From: Competibacteraceae bacterium UBA3908
GTDB lineage: Bacteria > Pseudomonadota > Gammaproteobacteria > Competibacterales > Competibacteraceae
Direction of reading: 5' to 3'
DNA: 14,852 nucleotides
Assembly (NCBI GenBank): GCA_002391525.1
Contig: DGFE01000038.1
Coordinates: 1 to 14,852 of the forward strand
The translations under genes were made by a program, and so were the position numbers. The notes beneath the pieces are model-generated. The model made no database searches. It saw only the letters and a list, made by a program, of their open reading frames with translations, and was not told where the DNA came from. Positions within the stretch are counted from its first letter, which is position 1. Each line of letters starts with the position of its first letter. Shown here piece by piece: positions 1-8,361 of the stretch.

Positions 1-19
1 AGATGTGTATAAGAGACAG
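1..19. other. Tn5 mosaic end / Nextera adapter remnant
   Basis: The first 19 bases, AGATGTGTATAAGAGACAG, are identical to the Tn5 transposase mosaic end used in Nextera tagmentation libraries. This is untrimmed adapter and not genomic DNA. It creates a false ATG at position 5, whose first five codons (MYKRQ) come from the adapter. Genomic sequence starts at position 20. Confidence 0.97.
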
Positions 20-325
20 TTGCTGGACAGCGCCGACAAATATGTCAAGAGCAACCAATTGGACAAGGCCGGCGCTTCGCTGGAGCGGGCGCTGCGCATC
101 GAACCGCGCAACGCCGGGATTTGGCACGATCTGGCCCAGATACGCCTGCATCAGGGGCAGTATCAACAGGCCGAGTCGCTGGCGAGCAAATCCAGCAATC
201 TGGCCGGTGGCAACCGGGCGTTGCAATCCCGCAACTGGAAGTTGATCGCGTCCGCGCGCAAGGCCGCCGGGAACGTCGCCGGCGCCGAGGAAGCCGAGGC
301 CCGCGCGTCGCAACTGTCGCGTTAG
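20..325 (+). CDS. TPR protein, C-terminal part only
   Basis: This is the last 101 codons of a tetratricopeptide-repeat protein whose N-terminus lies beyond the left edge. The visible part contains a TPR-like helix pair (SNQLDKAGASLERALRIEPR, then IWHDLAQIRLHQGQYQQAES), with the usual small residues and the A-L-x-I-x-P turn. It then has an Ala/Arg-rich helical tail ending in SQLSR. TPRs are protein-interaction scaffolds, and no catalytic motif is visible. Related small TPR proteins, often lipoproteins, commonly sit next to DinG/YoaA helicase genes in gammaproteobacteria; this is recalled from memory, not checked. The helicase start follows 24 bp after the stop, so the two are probably co-transcribed. 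Any signal peptide or lipobox would be in the missing part. The open frame continues leftward into the adapter, so an apparent start at position 5 is false. Confidence 0.85.
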   Translation: MLDSADKYVKSNQLDKAGASLERALRIEPRNAGIWHDLAQIRLHQGQYQQAESLASKSSNLAGGNRALQSRNWKLIASARKAAGNVAGAEEAEARASQLSR

Positions 326-349
326 GGCCGTCCGGTAGCGAACGCTGCC

Positions 350-2260
350 GTGGACGCCGCCGAACTGCTGGGGCCGGATGGCCCCTTCGCCGGTCAGATA
401 CCGGGGTTCGCGCCGCGCCCGGCGCAGCAGCAGATGGCCAAGGCGGTCGCCGCCGTGTTGGACGATGGCGGCACCCTGATCGTCGAGGCCGGCACCGGCA
501 CCGGCAAGACTTACGCCTATCTGGCGCCCGCGCTGCTGTCCGGGGCGCGGGTCATCATTTCCACCGGCACCCGCCACTTGCAGGATCAGCTTTATCACCG
601 GGATCTGCCGGTGGTGCGCCGGGCGCTGCGGGTCCCGGCGCGGGTGGCGTTGTTGAAGGGGCGCGGCAACTATCTGTGCCGATATCGCCTGCGGGCCACC
701 GAGGAAAGCGGGCGGCTGACCTCGCGCGAGCAGGTTGCCGAACTGCGCCGCATCCGGGCCTGGGCAAGCCGTACCCGCCGCGGCGACATCGCGGAAATCT
801 CCGACGTGCCGGAAACCTCGCCGCTCTGGCCACGGGTGACCTCGACCGTGGACAACTGCCTGGGACAGAACTGTCCGAATCTCGAGGACTGCTTTCTCGC
901 CAAGGCGCGGAGCGAGGCGCTGGCGGCGGATTTGCTGGTCATCAATCATCACCTGCTCTGCGCCGATATGGCGATCAGGGAAGTCGGCTTCGCCGAACTG
1001 CTGCCCGGCGCGGAGGCGTTCATCCTCGACGAAGCGCATCAATTGCCGGAGATCGCCAGCCGCTTTTTCGGCAAGTCGCTCAGTGGCCGGCAGTTGCTGG
1101 AACTGGCGCGGGATACGGTGGTGGAGCAGTCGCGGGACGCGGCGGATTTCGCTGACCTGCGGCGGCGAGCCGAAGCGCTGGAGCCGGCGGTGGCGACGTT
1201 GCGGGAGGCGCTGGGCCCGGCGGAACGCCGAGCGCCATGGCGGGACGTTGTCGGGCAGCCCGCCGTGCGCGAGGCGGTCGGTGCGTTGAGCGAAACGCTG
1301 GATCGGCTGCGCGAGGCGCTGAAGGCGGCGGCCCCGCGCGGCAAGGGACTGGACAACTGCCACCGGCGCGGTGAGGACCTGGCGCAGCGCCTGCTGTTGT
1401 TGACCGGCGCGGCGAACGACCCGGATCAGGTGCGCTGGTTCGAGACCCACGGGCGTGGCTTCACCTTGAGCCTGACCCCGCTCGACATCGCCCCGACCTT
1501 CCGGGGACGGATGGAAGCACAGCCGGGGGCATGGATTTTCACCTCGGCGACGCTGGCGGTGGGGCAGGCGTTCGAGCATTTCGCGGCGCGGCTGGGCTTG
1601 CACGATTACCGGGCGTTGCGGCTGGACAGCCCGTTCGATTTCGCCCGCAATACCTTGCTCTACCATCCCCCCGAATTGCCGGATCCCGGTTCGCCCCAGC
1701 ATACGGCGGCGCTGGTGGAGGCCGCGCTGCCGGTGCTGGCGGCCAGCCGGGGGCGGGCGTTTCTGTTGTTCACCAGTTACCGGGCCTTGCGCGAGGCGGC
1801 GGATTTGCTGGCGGGACGCCTGGAGTATCCCCTGCTGACGCAGGGCGAACGGCCGAAGGCGGTGTTGCTGCGCCAGTTCCGCGCCCTGGGCAACGCGGTA
1901 TTGCTGGGGACCGCCAGTTTCTGGGAAGGGGTGGACGTGCGCGGCGAGGCGCTGTCGTGCGTGATCATCGACCGGTTGCCGTTCGCCGCGCCCGCCGACC
2001 CGGTGGTACAGGCGCGTATCGAATCCTTGCGCCAGCGCGGCGAGGACCCGTTTCTGCGTTATCAGCTTCCCCACGCGGTCATCACCCTGAAACAGGGGGT
2101 GGGCCGGCTGATCCGCGATGTGAATGACCGGGGGGTGCTGGTGCTGGGCGATCCCCGTCTGGTCACCAAATCCTATGGGCGGGTGTTTCTGGACAGCCTG
2201 CCGCCGATGCCGAGAACGCGCAGACTGGAACGGGTACAGGCGTTTTTCGCGATGGAATGA
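350..2260 (+). CDS. yoaA: YoaA/DinG-family ATP-dependent Fe-S DNA helicase
   Basis: This 636-residue protein is an XPD/DinG-family superfamily 2 helicase, and its length matches E. coli YoaA. The Walker A motif is AGTGTGKT at residues 47-54. The DEAH box is at 227-230, inside ILDEAHQLPE. The C-terminal motif VI, QGVGRLIRD, is at 582-590. Between Walker A and the DEAH box are four cysteines (C110, C170, C175, C181) in the spacing expected for the 4Fe-4S cluster of this family, so the cluster is probably intact. The family unwinds DNA 5' to 3'; E. coli YoaA works with the clamp-loader subunit chi (HolC) in repair of damaged forks. The start is a GTG without a strong ribosome-binding site. It is preferred because the N-terminus (GPDGPFAGQIPGFAPRPAQ) aligns with the remembered YoaA N-terminus, and the next in-frame Met (M29) would cut into the Q-motif region. 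It is convergent with sbcC, 38 bp apart. Confidence 0.95.
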   Translation: MDAAELLGPDGPFAGQIPGFAPRPAQQQMAKAVAAVLDDGGTLIVEAGTGTGKTYAYLAPALLSGARVIISTGTRHLQDQLYHRDLPVVRRALRVPARVALLKGRGNYLCRYRLRATEESGRLTSREQVAELRRIRAWASRTRRGDIAEISDVPETSPLWPRVTSTVDNCLGQNCPNLEDCFLAKARSEALAADLLVINHHLLCADMAIREVGFAELLPGAEAFILDEAHQLPEIASRFFGKSLSGRQLLELARDTVVEQSRDAADFADLRRRAEALEPAVATLREALGPAERRAPWRDVVGQPAVREAVGALSETLDRLREALKAAAPRGKGLDNCHRRGEDLAQRLLLLTGAANDPDQVRWFETHGRGFTLSLTPLDIAPTFRGRMEAQPGAWIFTSATLAVGQAFEHFAARLGLHDYRALRLDSPFDFARNTLLYHPPELPDPGSPQHTAALVEAALPVLAASRGRAFLLFTSYRALREAADLLAGRLEYPLLTQGERPKAVLLRQFRALGNAVLLGTASFWEGVDVRGEALSCVIIDRLPFAAPADPVVQARIESLRQRGEDPFLRYQLPHAVITLKQGVGRLIRDVNDRGVLVLGDPRLVTKSYGRVFLDSLPPMPRTRRLERVQAFFAME

Positions 2261-2298
2261 GGCGAAGAGAGCCGAGGTTCGGAAATGCGCCGGGGCCG

Positions 2299-5200
2299 CT
2301 AAGCGCTCCGCACCTCAACCCGGCTTTGGCCGCCGGCCTGGCGCCGCACCTGAATCTGAATCCCGATCCGTTCGGTCATTTCCTGCACGTGGGAAATGAC
2401 GCCCACCTTGCGGCCCTGGGCCTGCAAATTGTCCAGGGCATCCATCGCTACCCGCAGCGTGTCGGCGTCGAGACTGCCGAAACCCTCGTCGATGAACAGC
2501 GATTCCACCCGAACCCGGTTGGAGGACAGCGAGGCCAGTCCCAGTGCCAGGGCCAGCGAGACCAGGAAGGATTCGCCGCCGGACAGGGAATGCACCGAAC
2601 GGTATTCGTCGCCCATGTCCTGATCGACCACCATCAGAGCCAGCGCGTCCCTGACCCGCTCCAGCCGGTAGCGGCGGGACAACCCGGTCAGATGACGGTT
2701 GGCGTAGCCGAGCAGCACGTCGAGGGTGAGCTGCTGGGCGTAGTTGCGGAATTTCCTGCCGTCGGCGGAGCCGATCAACTCGTTCAATTGCGCCCAGAGC
2801 CGGCTGCTGGTTTCCTGTCTGGCGATATCCGCTTGCAGAGCTGCCGCGCCGGCGCGGCGCTCGTCGTCCCGGCGCAGGTCGAGTTCCGCCTGGATGGCCC
2901 GTTGCCGGGCGTGTTCCAATTCGGCGGCGATTTGCACCCGCGCGGCCTGCACCACGTCCATCGGGTCCGGACTGGCGCGGGTCCGTTCGTGCGCTTCCCG
3001 TTGCGACCGCCGCTCCTGCAAGACCGTTTCGGCATTCTGGACGGCGTCGGCGAGCGCCCGCAACGCTTCCCGTTCCCGCGTCAGCCAGTCGCCATCGTGG
3101 GCGAGCAGGGCGCGGAGTCGAGGATAGTCCAGCGGTTCGCCGTCGTGGCGGGCATTGAATGCGGCGATCCAGGCGTTCAAGGCCAGGCCGGCCTGATCCG
3201 CGGCTTGCTGGCTGGCGACGAAGGTTTGCCTGGCCTGCTGGAGAACGGCGTCGGCGCTGGCCTCGGCTTGCGCCGCTTGCCGGGCCATTTGGTCCTGCTG
3301 CTGGAACAGTGCCCTGGCGTCTTCAATCGCCTGGGCGAGCACCGTTTCCACCTCCGCGACCGGCCGCCCGTCGAACCAGGTTTGCCGTTGCCGGCGTTTG
3401 TCCTGGAGCGTGTCGTCGATTCGCTTGAAGCTCGCGGTCGCGCGGTCGAGTTGCGCGGTTTTTTCAGCGGCGGCGGCGGTGAGATTTTCAATCTCGATTT
3501 CGAGCGTGCCGAGTTGGATTTGCAACTGTTCGCTGGTCTTGCCCTGGGTATTCCATCGCGCGGCTCGCTCCCTCTGGTCGCGATGGAAGGCGACGGGGTC
3601 GATTTCCCAGTCCGGGCGCCAGTCCTGGCCGGGGAACGCGACGTCCAGCGCGCTCAGCCGTTCGCTCAACTGCTGGAGGGTTTCCGCATGCCGTTCGCTG
3701 GCGGCCCGTACCGCCTGGGCCGCCTGATCGAGTTGCGTTTGTGCGGCGTTGAGGGCGTCTTGCGCCGCCGAATACCGCCGTTGTGCCTGGTCCCGCGCCA
3801 TTTGCGTTTCGTTCCGATCCTGACTGGCCCGCCGTTGGGCGTCTTCTTCCCCGGCGATGGCGGCCAGTTGTTCCCGCACTGATTGTTGTTGGGCGGCAAA
3901 CCAGGCGGGACGGTCGACGGGCGCGACAGCGGCCAACTCCGCCGCGACCGGTTGCGCGTTCCAGGCGTCGCCGTCCCGCTGGATGGCGGTGGTCAGGCGT
4001 TCGCGTTCTCCGACCAGCGCGGCCAGGCGTTGGCGGCCGCCGTCGAGATTGGCCTTGTGGGTCGCCTCGTTCGCGACCAGCTTGTCCAGGGCCTTGCGAC
4101 AGGCGTCGACTTCGATCTTGAGGCCGGCCAACAGGGCGCGGGACGGCGCGTCGCCAGCGGCGTAGGGGTGTTCGGTTGCGCCGCAGACCGGACAGGGGGA
4201 GCCCGCCACCAGATTTTCCCGCAAGGTTTCGACGCTCTTGGCGCAGGCGGCCTCGGCGGTTTTCAGCGATTTTTCCGCCTGTTCCAGCCGGGCGGCTGCC
4301 GTCGGTTGGTCAGCGAGCGTCCGAGCCAGGGCGGCTTCCGCTTGAACGAGTTTTTCCTGAAGCGCGCCGGCTTCGTCGTCCAATTCCCGTTGGCGGCCCA
4401 GCGAGCCGGCCAGGGCGTTCCACAGCCGTTCGGCGCCGACGAGTTGGTCGCGGCGGGTTTCGGCGGTGGTGCGGCGCGCGGCCAGCGCTTCCGTATCGAA
4501 GCCGGCCAATCCCTGGACAGCCTCCCGCAACCGGGTTTCGGCGGACTGGAGCGCGGCTGCGGCCCTGGTCAGCGCGACGCCGGCTTCATCCCGTGCTTGC
4601 CGCCGGGTTTTTTCATCTTGCCGATGAGCGGCGATAGCCTGTTCGGTTTCGCGCAAATCGCTTTGAATGTTGGCCGCCTGGCCGAACAACGTGTCCCAGC
4701 GCGGCCAGTCTTGGGCCAGGGTTTGCCACACTGCATGGATCGCCAGCCAGTCCTGGACGGTTTGCAGGTGTTGCACGGTTTGGTCGCGTTCGGTCTGCCG
4801 GTCGGCGAGTTGTCGTCGGGTCTTCGTCTCGGCCTCGCGGGCGCTGATCAACGCCTTGGCGGCTTCGTCGTGACTGGGTGCGAGCGTCGCGATCTCGGCG
4901 TCGAGCGCCTTGGCCCGGTCGAGGTCGGCGCTGGCGGCCGTTCTGGCCTGTTCGGCCTGGGCGACGGCTCGCGCGGCTTGCGCCAGGGCTTCGTCCGCCT
5001 GCCGCCGCTGGCGCCGCGCCTCGTCCAGTTGCTCTTCCGCGTTGAAAACGGCTTGGCGGTTTCGCGCGATTTCCCCGGCGGTGCGGTCGACGGCGTCGAT
5101 TTTGGGCCGAGCGTCCTGCACGGCTTCGATCCGGCTGAAGCAGGCTTGCCGGGCGGTGGCGGTTTCCCTGGCGGCGCGAGCCCGCTCGACCGCTTCCCGC

Positions 5201-6036
5201 GCCTGCCGCTCCGCCTGTTGCAGTTTTTCCCAGGTTTCGTGCCAGCGTAACCGCAGGTCCAGTTCGCCCTTGCGCTGTTCCAGCGTTGCCGTTTCGGACT
5301 GGGCGATGACCCGTTCCCGCTCCAGTGCGGCGCGGGCCTCGGCGGTAAGCGGTTGCTGACCGGCGAGTTGATCTTGCAGGCGTTTCAGTTCGGCCTGCTC
5401 GGCCTTGGCGCGTTCGAAGGCGCGGATGGAGATGCCGGTATAGGCATCCAGCCCGGTCAGGGTTTCCAGCAATGTCGCCCGTTCGTCGTCGTCGGCTTTC
5501 AGAAAAGCGGCGAATTCGTTCTGGGCCAGCAGCACGGCGCGGGTGAACTGCTCGAACGACAGGCCGAGTCGCTGTTCGATTTCCCGCTGGACCTCGCTTT
5601 TGCTGCCGCCGAGCGATTGGGCGTCGGCCAGCCGCAGCAGGCTCATCTCGATGTTCTGGAGTTTGCCGGTGATCTTGCCGCGCGCCCGGCGAACGCTCCA
5701 GCGGGCGCGGTACTCGGCCCCGTCGTTGCCGACGAAATCGACTTCGGCGTAGCCTTCGCCCGCGCCGCGCCGCAGCAGGTTGCCCGGATCGCGCGGGGTA
5801 ACGGTCTCCGCGCCGACATCCGGCAGATTGACGCCGCGCGCGCTGGCCCTGGCCAGCCGGGGTGTGTTGTTGTAGAGCGCCAGACACAGGGCGTCGAGCA
5901 GGGTGCTTTTGCCGGCTCCGGTGGGTCCGCAGATGGCGAACAGGCCGGTGGAGGCGAGCGGCTCCCGGTAAAAGTGCAGTTCGAACTCGCCGGTCAGCGA
6001 GGCCAGGTTTTTACCGCGAATGGCGAGGATTTTCAT
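2299..6036 (-). CDS. sbcC: SbcC, ATPase subunit of the SbcCD nuclease
   Basis: This is a 1245-residue SMC/Rad50-type ATPase that pairs with SbcD to open hairpins, cut palindromes and process protein-blocked DNA ends. The N-terminal Walker A is GPTGAGKST at residues 37-45. Two long Ala/Gln/Glu/Arg-rich coiled-coil arms flank a zinc hook, CPVC, at 615-618, almost exactly mid-protein. The ABC signature LSGGE is at 1151-1155 and the Walker B/D-loop FIDEGFGSLD at 1181-1190, followed by the ISHV switch segment. It is longer than E. coli SbcC (about 1048 residues), and the extra length is in the coiled coils. The ATG at 6036 overlaps the sbcD stop codon (ATGA), which indicates translational coupling. 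The open frame extends upstream to 6867, but that part only shadows sbcD, and the MKILAIRGKNLASLTGEF start is typical of the family. Confidence 0.97.
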   Translation of the reverse strand: MKILAIRGKNLASLTGEFELHFYREPLASTGLFAICGPTGAGKSTLLDALCLALYNNTPRLARASARGVNLPDVGAETVTPRDPGNLLRRGAGEGYAEVDFVGNDGAEYRARWSVRRARGKITGKLQNIEMSLLRLADAQSLGGSKSEVQREIEQRLGLSFEQFTRAVLLAQNEFAAFLKADDDERATLLETLTGLDAYTGISIRAFERAKAEQAELKRLQDQLAGQQPLTAEARAALERERVIAQSETATLEQRKGELDLRLRWHETWEKLQQAERQAREAVERARAARETATARQACFSRIEAVQDARPKIDAVDRTAGEIARNRQAVFNAEEQLDEARRQRRQADEALAQAARAVAQAEQARTAASADLDRAKALDAEIATLAPSHDEAAKALISAREAETKTRRQLADRQTERDQTVQHLQTVQDWLAIHAVWQTLAQDWPRWDTLFGQAANIQSDLRETEQAIAAHRQDEKTRRQARDEAGVALTRAAAALQSAETRLREAVQGLAGFDTEALAARRTTAETRRDQLVGAERLWNALAGSLGRQRELDDEAGALQEKLVQAEAALARTLADQPTAAARLEQAEKSLKTAEAACAKSVETLRENLVAGSPCPVCGATEHPYAAGDAPSRALLAGLKIEVDACRKALDKLVANEATHKANLDGGRQRLAALVGERERLTTAIQRDGDAWNAQPVAAELAAVAPVDRPAWFAAQQQSVREQLAAIAGEEDAQRRASQDRNETQMARDQAQRRYSAAQDALNAAQTQLDQAAQAVRAASERHAETLQQLSERLSALDVAFPGQDWRPDWEIDPVAFHRDQRERAARWNTQGKTSEQLQIQLGTLEIEIENLTAAAAEKTAQLDRATASFKRIDDTLQDKRRQRQTWFDGRPVAEVETVLAQAIEDARALFQQQDQMARQAAQAEASADAVLQQARQTFVASQQAADQAGLALNAWIAAFNARHDGEPLDYPRLRALLAHDGDWLTREREALRALADAVQNAETVLQERRSQREAHERTRASPDPMDVVQAARVQIAAELEHARQRAIQAELDLRRDDERRAGAAALQADIARQETSSRLWAQLNELIGSADGRKFRNYAQQLTLDVLLGYANRHLTGLSRRYRLERVRDALALMVVDQDMGDEYRSVHSLSGGESFLVSLALALGLASLSSNRVRVESLFIDEGFGSLDADTLRVAMDALDNLQAQGRKVGVISHVQEMTERIGIQIQVRRQAGGQSRVEVRSA

Positions 6037-7277
6037 GCGGCGGTTTGCCCGTCGGCGGCCAGCAGCAGTTCCCGGAAAGCGGCCAGCAGCTCGGCGGCGG
6101 GTTCCACGCCGTATTTCCGCCAGTGCAGTTTCCTGAAGATATCGTCCGGTTGCAGTCGCCCCAACTCGTCCAATGACCGCGGCCCGCGGGCGGAATCGCT
6201 CTCGGTGGCGCCGCCATAGCTGGTTTCGATCCGGGCCAGCCGTACCGGCTTGCCATCCAGAACCGCCTCGACGCGGGCGCGCAGCCCCGGCTCCGGGGCG
6301 TTCAGCCGCACCCGCGTTTCCAGATACGGCTGTGTCTCCGGTGGAGCGTCGGGCAGATCGAGCGCGGCCAGCGCTGCCAGCACGTCGGTCAGCGGCGCGG
6401 GCTGTTCGGGCACCCGCAACAATTCGACGGGACGCGGGATGGGAAGGGAGGCGATTTCTCGAACCGAGCCGCCGTCCAGATCGATGCGGACGACTTGATG
6501 GGGATAATGGATTTCCGCGAACGACATCGGTAACGGACTGCCGCAGTAACGCACCCGCGGTTGGCCGCCGACGGTTTGGGGGCGGTGCAGATGACCGAGC
6601 GCGGCGTAGGCGATGACCGGATCGAACATGTCCACGGGCAGCGCCTCGACTCCGCCGATGACGATGCGCCGTTCGGAATCCTCGGACGTCTGCCCGCCGC
6701 TCATGTGGCAGTGGCCGAGCGCAATGATGGCCTGGCCGGGTTGCCGGCGGTTCAGGGCGAGCTCCAGCGCCTGCCGGTAGAGCAGGGCGATACCTTCCAG
6801 GTAGGAATCGCCATCCGTTGTCACCTTGGGCACGTCGCCGGGACGCAGAAAGGGAATCGCCAGACACCAGGCGGCGATTTCGCCGTCACGGTTTTTGAGC
6901 GGCACGACCAGTCGGTCGAGCTCGATTTGGCCTCTGGCGTCGCGGGTGACGTGGCCGACCACGGCGGCGTCGAAGGCTTCGAGCAGCGGCGCGGGCGCTT
7001 CCAGCCGCCCCGGCGAGTCGTGGTTGCCGGCGATGACGACGATGTCGAGCTCGGGAAGACGGCGTTTGGCGGCGGCCAGGAAGCGATAGAACTGACGCTG
7101 GGCGGCGGCGGATGGATTGGTGTTGTCGAATACGTCGCCGGTGATCAGGAGGGCGTCGGTCCGTTCCGTTGCCAGGGTATCCAGCAGCCAGTCGAGAAAG
7201 CGCTGGTGTTCGTAACCGCGGTCGTAATTATGCAAGGTCTGGCCGAGATGCCAGTCCGAGGTGTGCAGCAAGCGCAT
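6033..7277 (-). CDS. sbcD: SbcD, Mre11-like nuclease subunit of SbcCD
   Basis: This 414-residue calcineurin-like metallophosphoesterase is the nuclease half of SbcCD. E. coli SbcD is about 400 residues. All the metal-binding motifs are visible: D8 and H10 in SDWHLGQ, GDVFD at 47-51, GNHD at 84-87, GHCH at 188-191 and GHLH at 228-231. The complex is a Mn2+-dependent 3'-5' exonuclease and hairpin endonuclease, gated by SbcC ATP binding. The ATG at 7277 is chosen because MRLLHTSDWHLGQ matches the canonical N-terminus. An in-frame GTG six codons upstream (7295), four bases after the preceding gene's stop, is an alternative start. The open frame continues to 7553, but that part only shadows the DUF2887/DUF4351 gene. 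The stop overlaps the sbcC start by four bases, and the upstream gene ends 22 bp before the ATG. Confidence 0.97.
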   Translation of the reverse strand: MRLLHTSDWHLGQTLHNYDRGYEHQRFLDWLLDTLATERTDALLITGDVFDNTNPSAAAQRQFYRFLAAAKRRLPELDIVVIAGNHDSPGRLEAPAPLLEAFDAAVVGHVTRDARGQIELDRLVVPLKNRDGEIAAWCLAIPFLRPGDVPKVTTDGDSYLEGIALLYRQALELALNRRQPGQAIIALGHCHMSGGQTSEDSERRIVIGGVEALPVDMFDPVIAYAALGHLHRPQTVGGQPRVRYCGSPLPMSFAEIHYPHQVVRIDLDGGSVREIASLPIPRPVELLRVPEQPAPLTDVLAALAALDLPDAPPETQPYLETRVRLNAPEPGLRARVEAVLDGKPVRLARIETSYGGATESDSARGPRSLDELGRLQPDDIFRKLHWRKYGVEPAAELLAAFRELLLAADGQTAA

Positions 7278-7299
7278 CCGGTTCGTTCCGCTCACGGGA

Positions 7300-8193
7300 T
7301 CAGGGATTGCCAGGGTCTTGCGCCGCCAGCCACGCCGCCAGATCGGCGGGCGTTTGAAAATCCAGCAGCGCCTCGGCCAGCGCCTCGACGCTCGCCAACG
7401 GCAGCTTTTCGATTCGGGTAAGCTGGGCCGGGTCCAGAGCGCCGAGCCGCCGCTGCAAGAGCCGCAATACCAGTCCCACGCTTTCTTCCTGGCGGCCTTC
7501 CTGGCGGCCTTCCTGGCGGCCTTCCTGGCGGCCTTCCTGGCGGCCTTCGGCAAAGACTTCCTGATAGAACCGGGTCTGCTTCAAATCCACGTCGACTAGG
7601 TTCAGCATCTTACGAATCTCCTCCCGGCTCAGCGCCGGCAATCGATAAACCAGCAAGGTTTCCACCAAATCCACGAGTTCCCGCCATGCCGTCGTTTGAC
7701 GCTGTTCGGGCGTGAGCGGTTGCACCAGCGCCCGTGCTTTTGCAATCGCCTGCGCCGGCTCGCCGAGCAGCAATTGCAGCAGGCGCAAGCCCAGGCTTTG
7801 GGCCGTCGGGTGCTGGAAATCCTCCAGATACACCCGTCGGACCTGATCACTGTCCAGCAACACGGCGTAATGCGGTCCCGCCTCCCGCTCCCGCCGGCGT
7901 TCCGGATAAATCACCACCGCCCGCCAGGGATGCGTCGGCGGCTGACGGTACAGGTACAGGAAAATCTCCGCGAAGAACCGGCGGTAGAACAGGTCGTCGG
8001 GCTGGTATTGTACTTCGACAAACACCAGGGGCCGTTCGGTCGCCTCTGGCGGCGGCGTCAGGATGCCATCCAGCCGAAACGCCGTCTGCTTGATCTCTTC
8101 GGCTCGGAACCGATAGCCCGTCAGGTCGGGTGCCGGCCAGCCGGCCAGCTCGAACACCAGTTCCGGCAGGCGTTGAAACAGCCGGTAGAACAC
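7300..8193 (-). CDS. DUF2887/DUF4351 PD-(D/E)XK nuclease-like protein
   Basis: This is a protein of about 297-302 residues in the DUF2887 group, related to the Rpn/YhgA-like PD-(D/E)XK proteins often seen in multiple copies in bacterial and cyanobacterial genomes. The N-terminal part has the family pattern FYRLFQRLPELVFEL, then a nuclease-like core with acidic E33, D42 in FRLDGI and E60-V-Q in FVEVQYQ. The Q takes the place of the usual catalytic K, as in other family members. FYRRFFAEIFLYLY follows. A charged linker of EGRQ repeats (about residues 216-236) leads to a C-terminal DUF4351-like domain (LVLRLLQRRLGALDPAQLTR to the end). The GTG at 8193 is the first standard start in the frame. 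However, the frame is open upstream, and a CTG at 8208 has a good ribosome-binding site and gives an N-terminus xKTDSVFYRLF that fits the family better (302 residues). It lies 22 bp upstream of sbcD on the same strand and is probably co-transcribed with it. Nuclease activity is inferred, not shown. Confidence 0.88.
   Translation of the reverse strand: MFYRLFQRLPELVFELAGWPAPDLTGYRFRAEEIKQTAFRLDGILTPPPEATERPLVFVEVQYQPDDLFYRRFFAEIFLYLYRQPPTHPWRAVVIYPERRREREAGPHYAVLLDSDQVRRVYLEDFQHPTAQSLGLRLLQLLLGEPAQAIAKARALVQPLTPEQRQTTAWRELVDLVETLLVYRLPALSREEIRKMLNLVDVDLKQTRFYQEVFAEGRQEGRQEGRQEGRQEGRQEESVGLVLRLLQRRLGALDPAQLTRIEKLPLASVEALAEALLDFQTPADLAAWLAAQDPGNP
7489..7548 (-). repeat. Five perfect copies of a 12-bp tandem repeat inside a CDS
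   Basis: The plus-strand unit CTGGCGGCCTTC is repeated five times without a mismatch. In the gene frame (minus strand) it encodes the EGRQ linker repeats between the nuclease-like core and the DUF4351-like region. The unit is four codons, so gain or loss of copies keeps the frame, and the tract is a likely length-variable site by slippage or recombination. Confidence 0.97.
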
Positions 8194-8205
8194 GCTGTCC
8201 GTTTT

Positions 8206-8221
8206 CAGGATGCAATCCTCT
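8206..8221 (-). promoter_or_regulatory. Ribosome-binding site with possible CTG start for the DUF2887 gene
   Basis: On the minus strand, AGAGGA (8221-8216) is followed by seven bases and then an in-frame CTG (8208-8206) leading into K-T-D-S-V-F-Y-R. No ATG, GTG or TTG occurs in frame at this spacing. The standard GTG at 8193 sits 22 bases from the same motif, too far for it to serve. The motif is clear; use of CTG as the start is inferred. Confidence 0.5.
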
Positions 8222-8361
8222 CGAGACGTGGGTTACGTTTCTTTACCAGCGAAGTTTAACGCGAAGGCGTTCAGCCTGGCGTTGCCGTCCGTTCCCGGCT
8301 TGCGGTCATGAGCCGCTACGGGGTTTCAGCGCCCCCGGATGAGCTGGGCGTGGATCGGAGA

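Noticed and set aside
2257..5250. Long plus-strand open frames (2257-3882 and 3883-5250) opposite sbcC
   Set aside because: They lie entirely within the conserved sbcC gene. Their Gly/Pro/Arg-rich translations match no family I know, and open antisense frames are expected in GC-rich coding DNA.
6037..6867. N-terminal extension of the sbcC frame
   Set aside because: It overlaps the fully conserved sbcD in another frame, and the canonical MKIL start with the ATGA overlap is at 6036.
7489..7548. CRISPR-like array
   Set aside because: The repeats are directly abutting 12-mers without spacers, in frame within a gene.
7278..7553. N-terminal extension of the sbcD frame with KAAR repeats
   Set aside because: It is the 12-bp repeat of the upstream gene read in another frame. 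The canonical MRLLHTSDWHLG start is at 7277.
8257..8272. AACGC-GAAG-GCGTT hairpin as terminator after the DUF2157 pair
   Set aside because: The stem is only five base pairs and has no U-tract on either strand.
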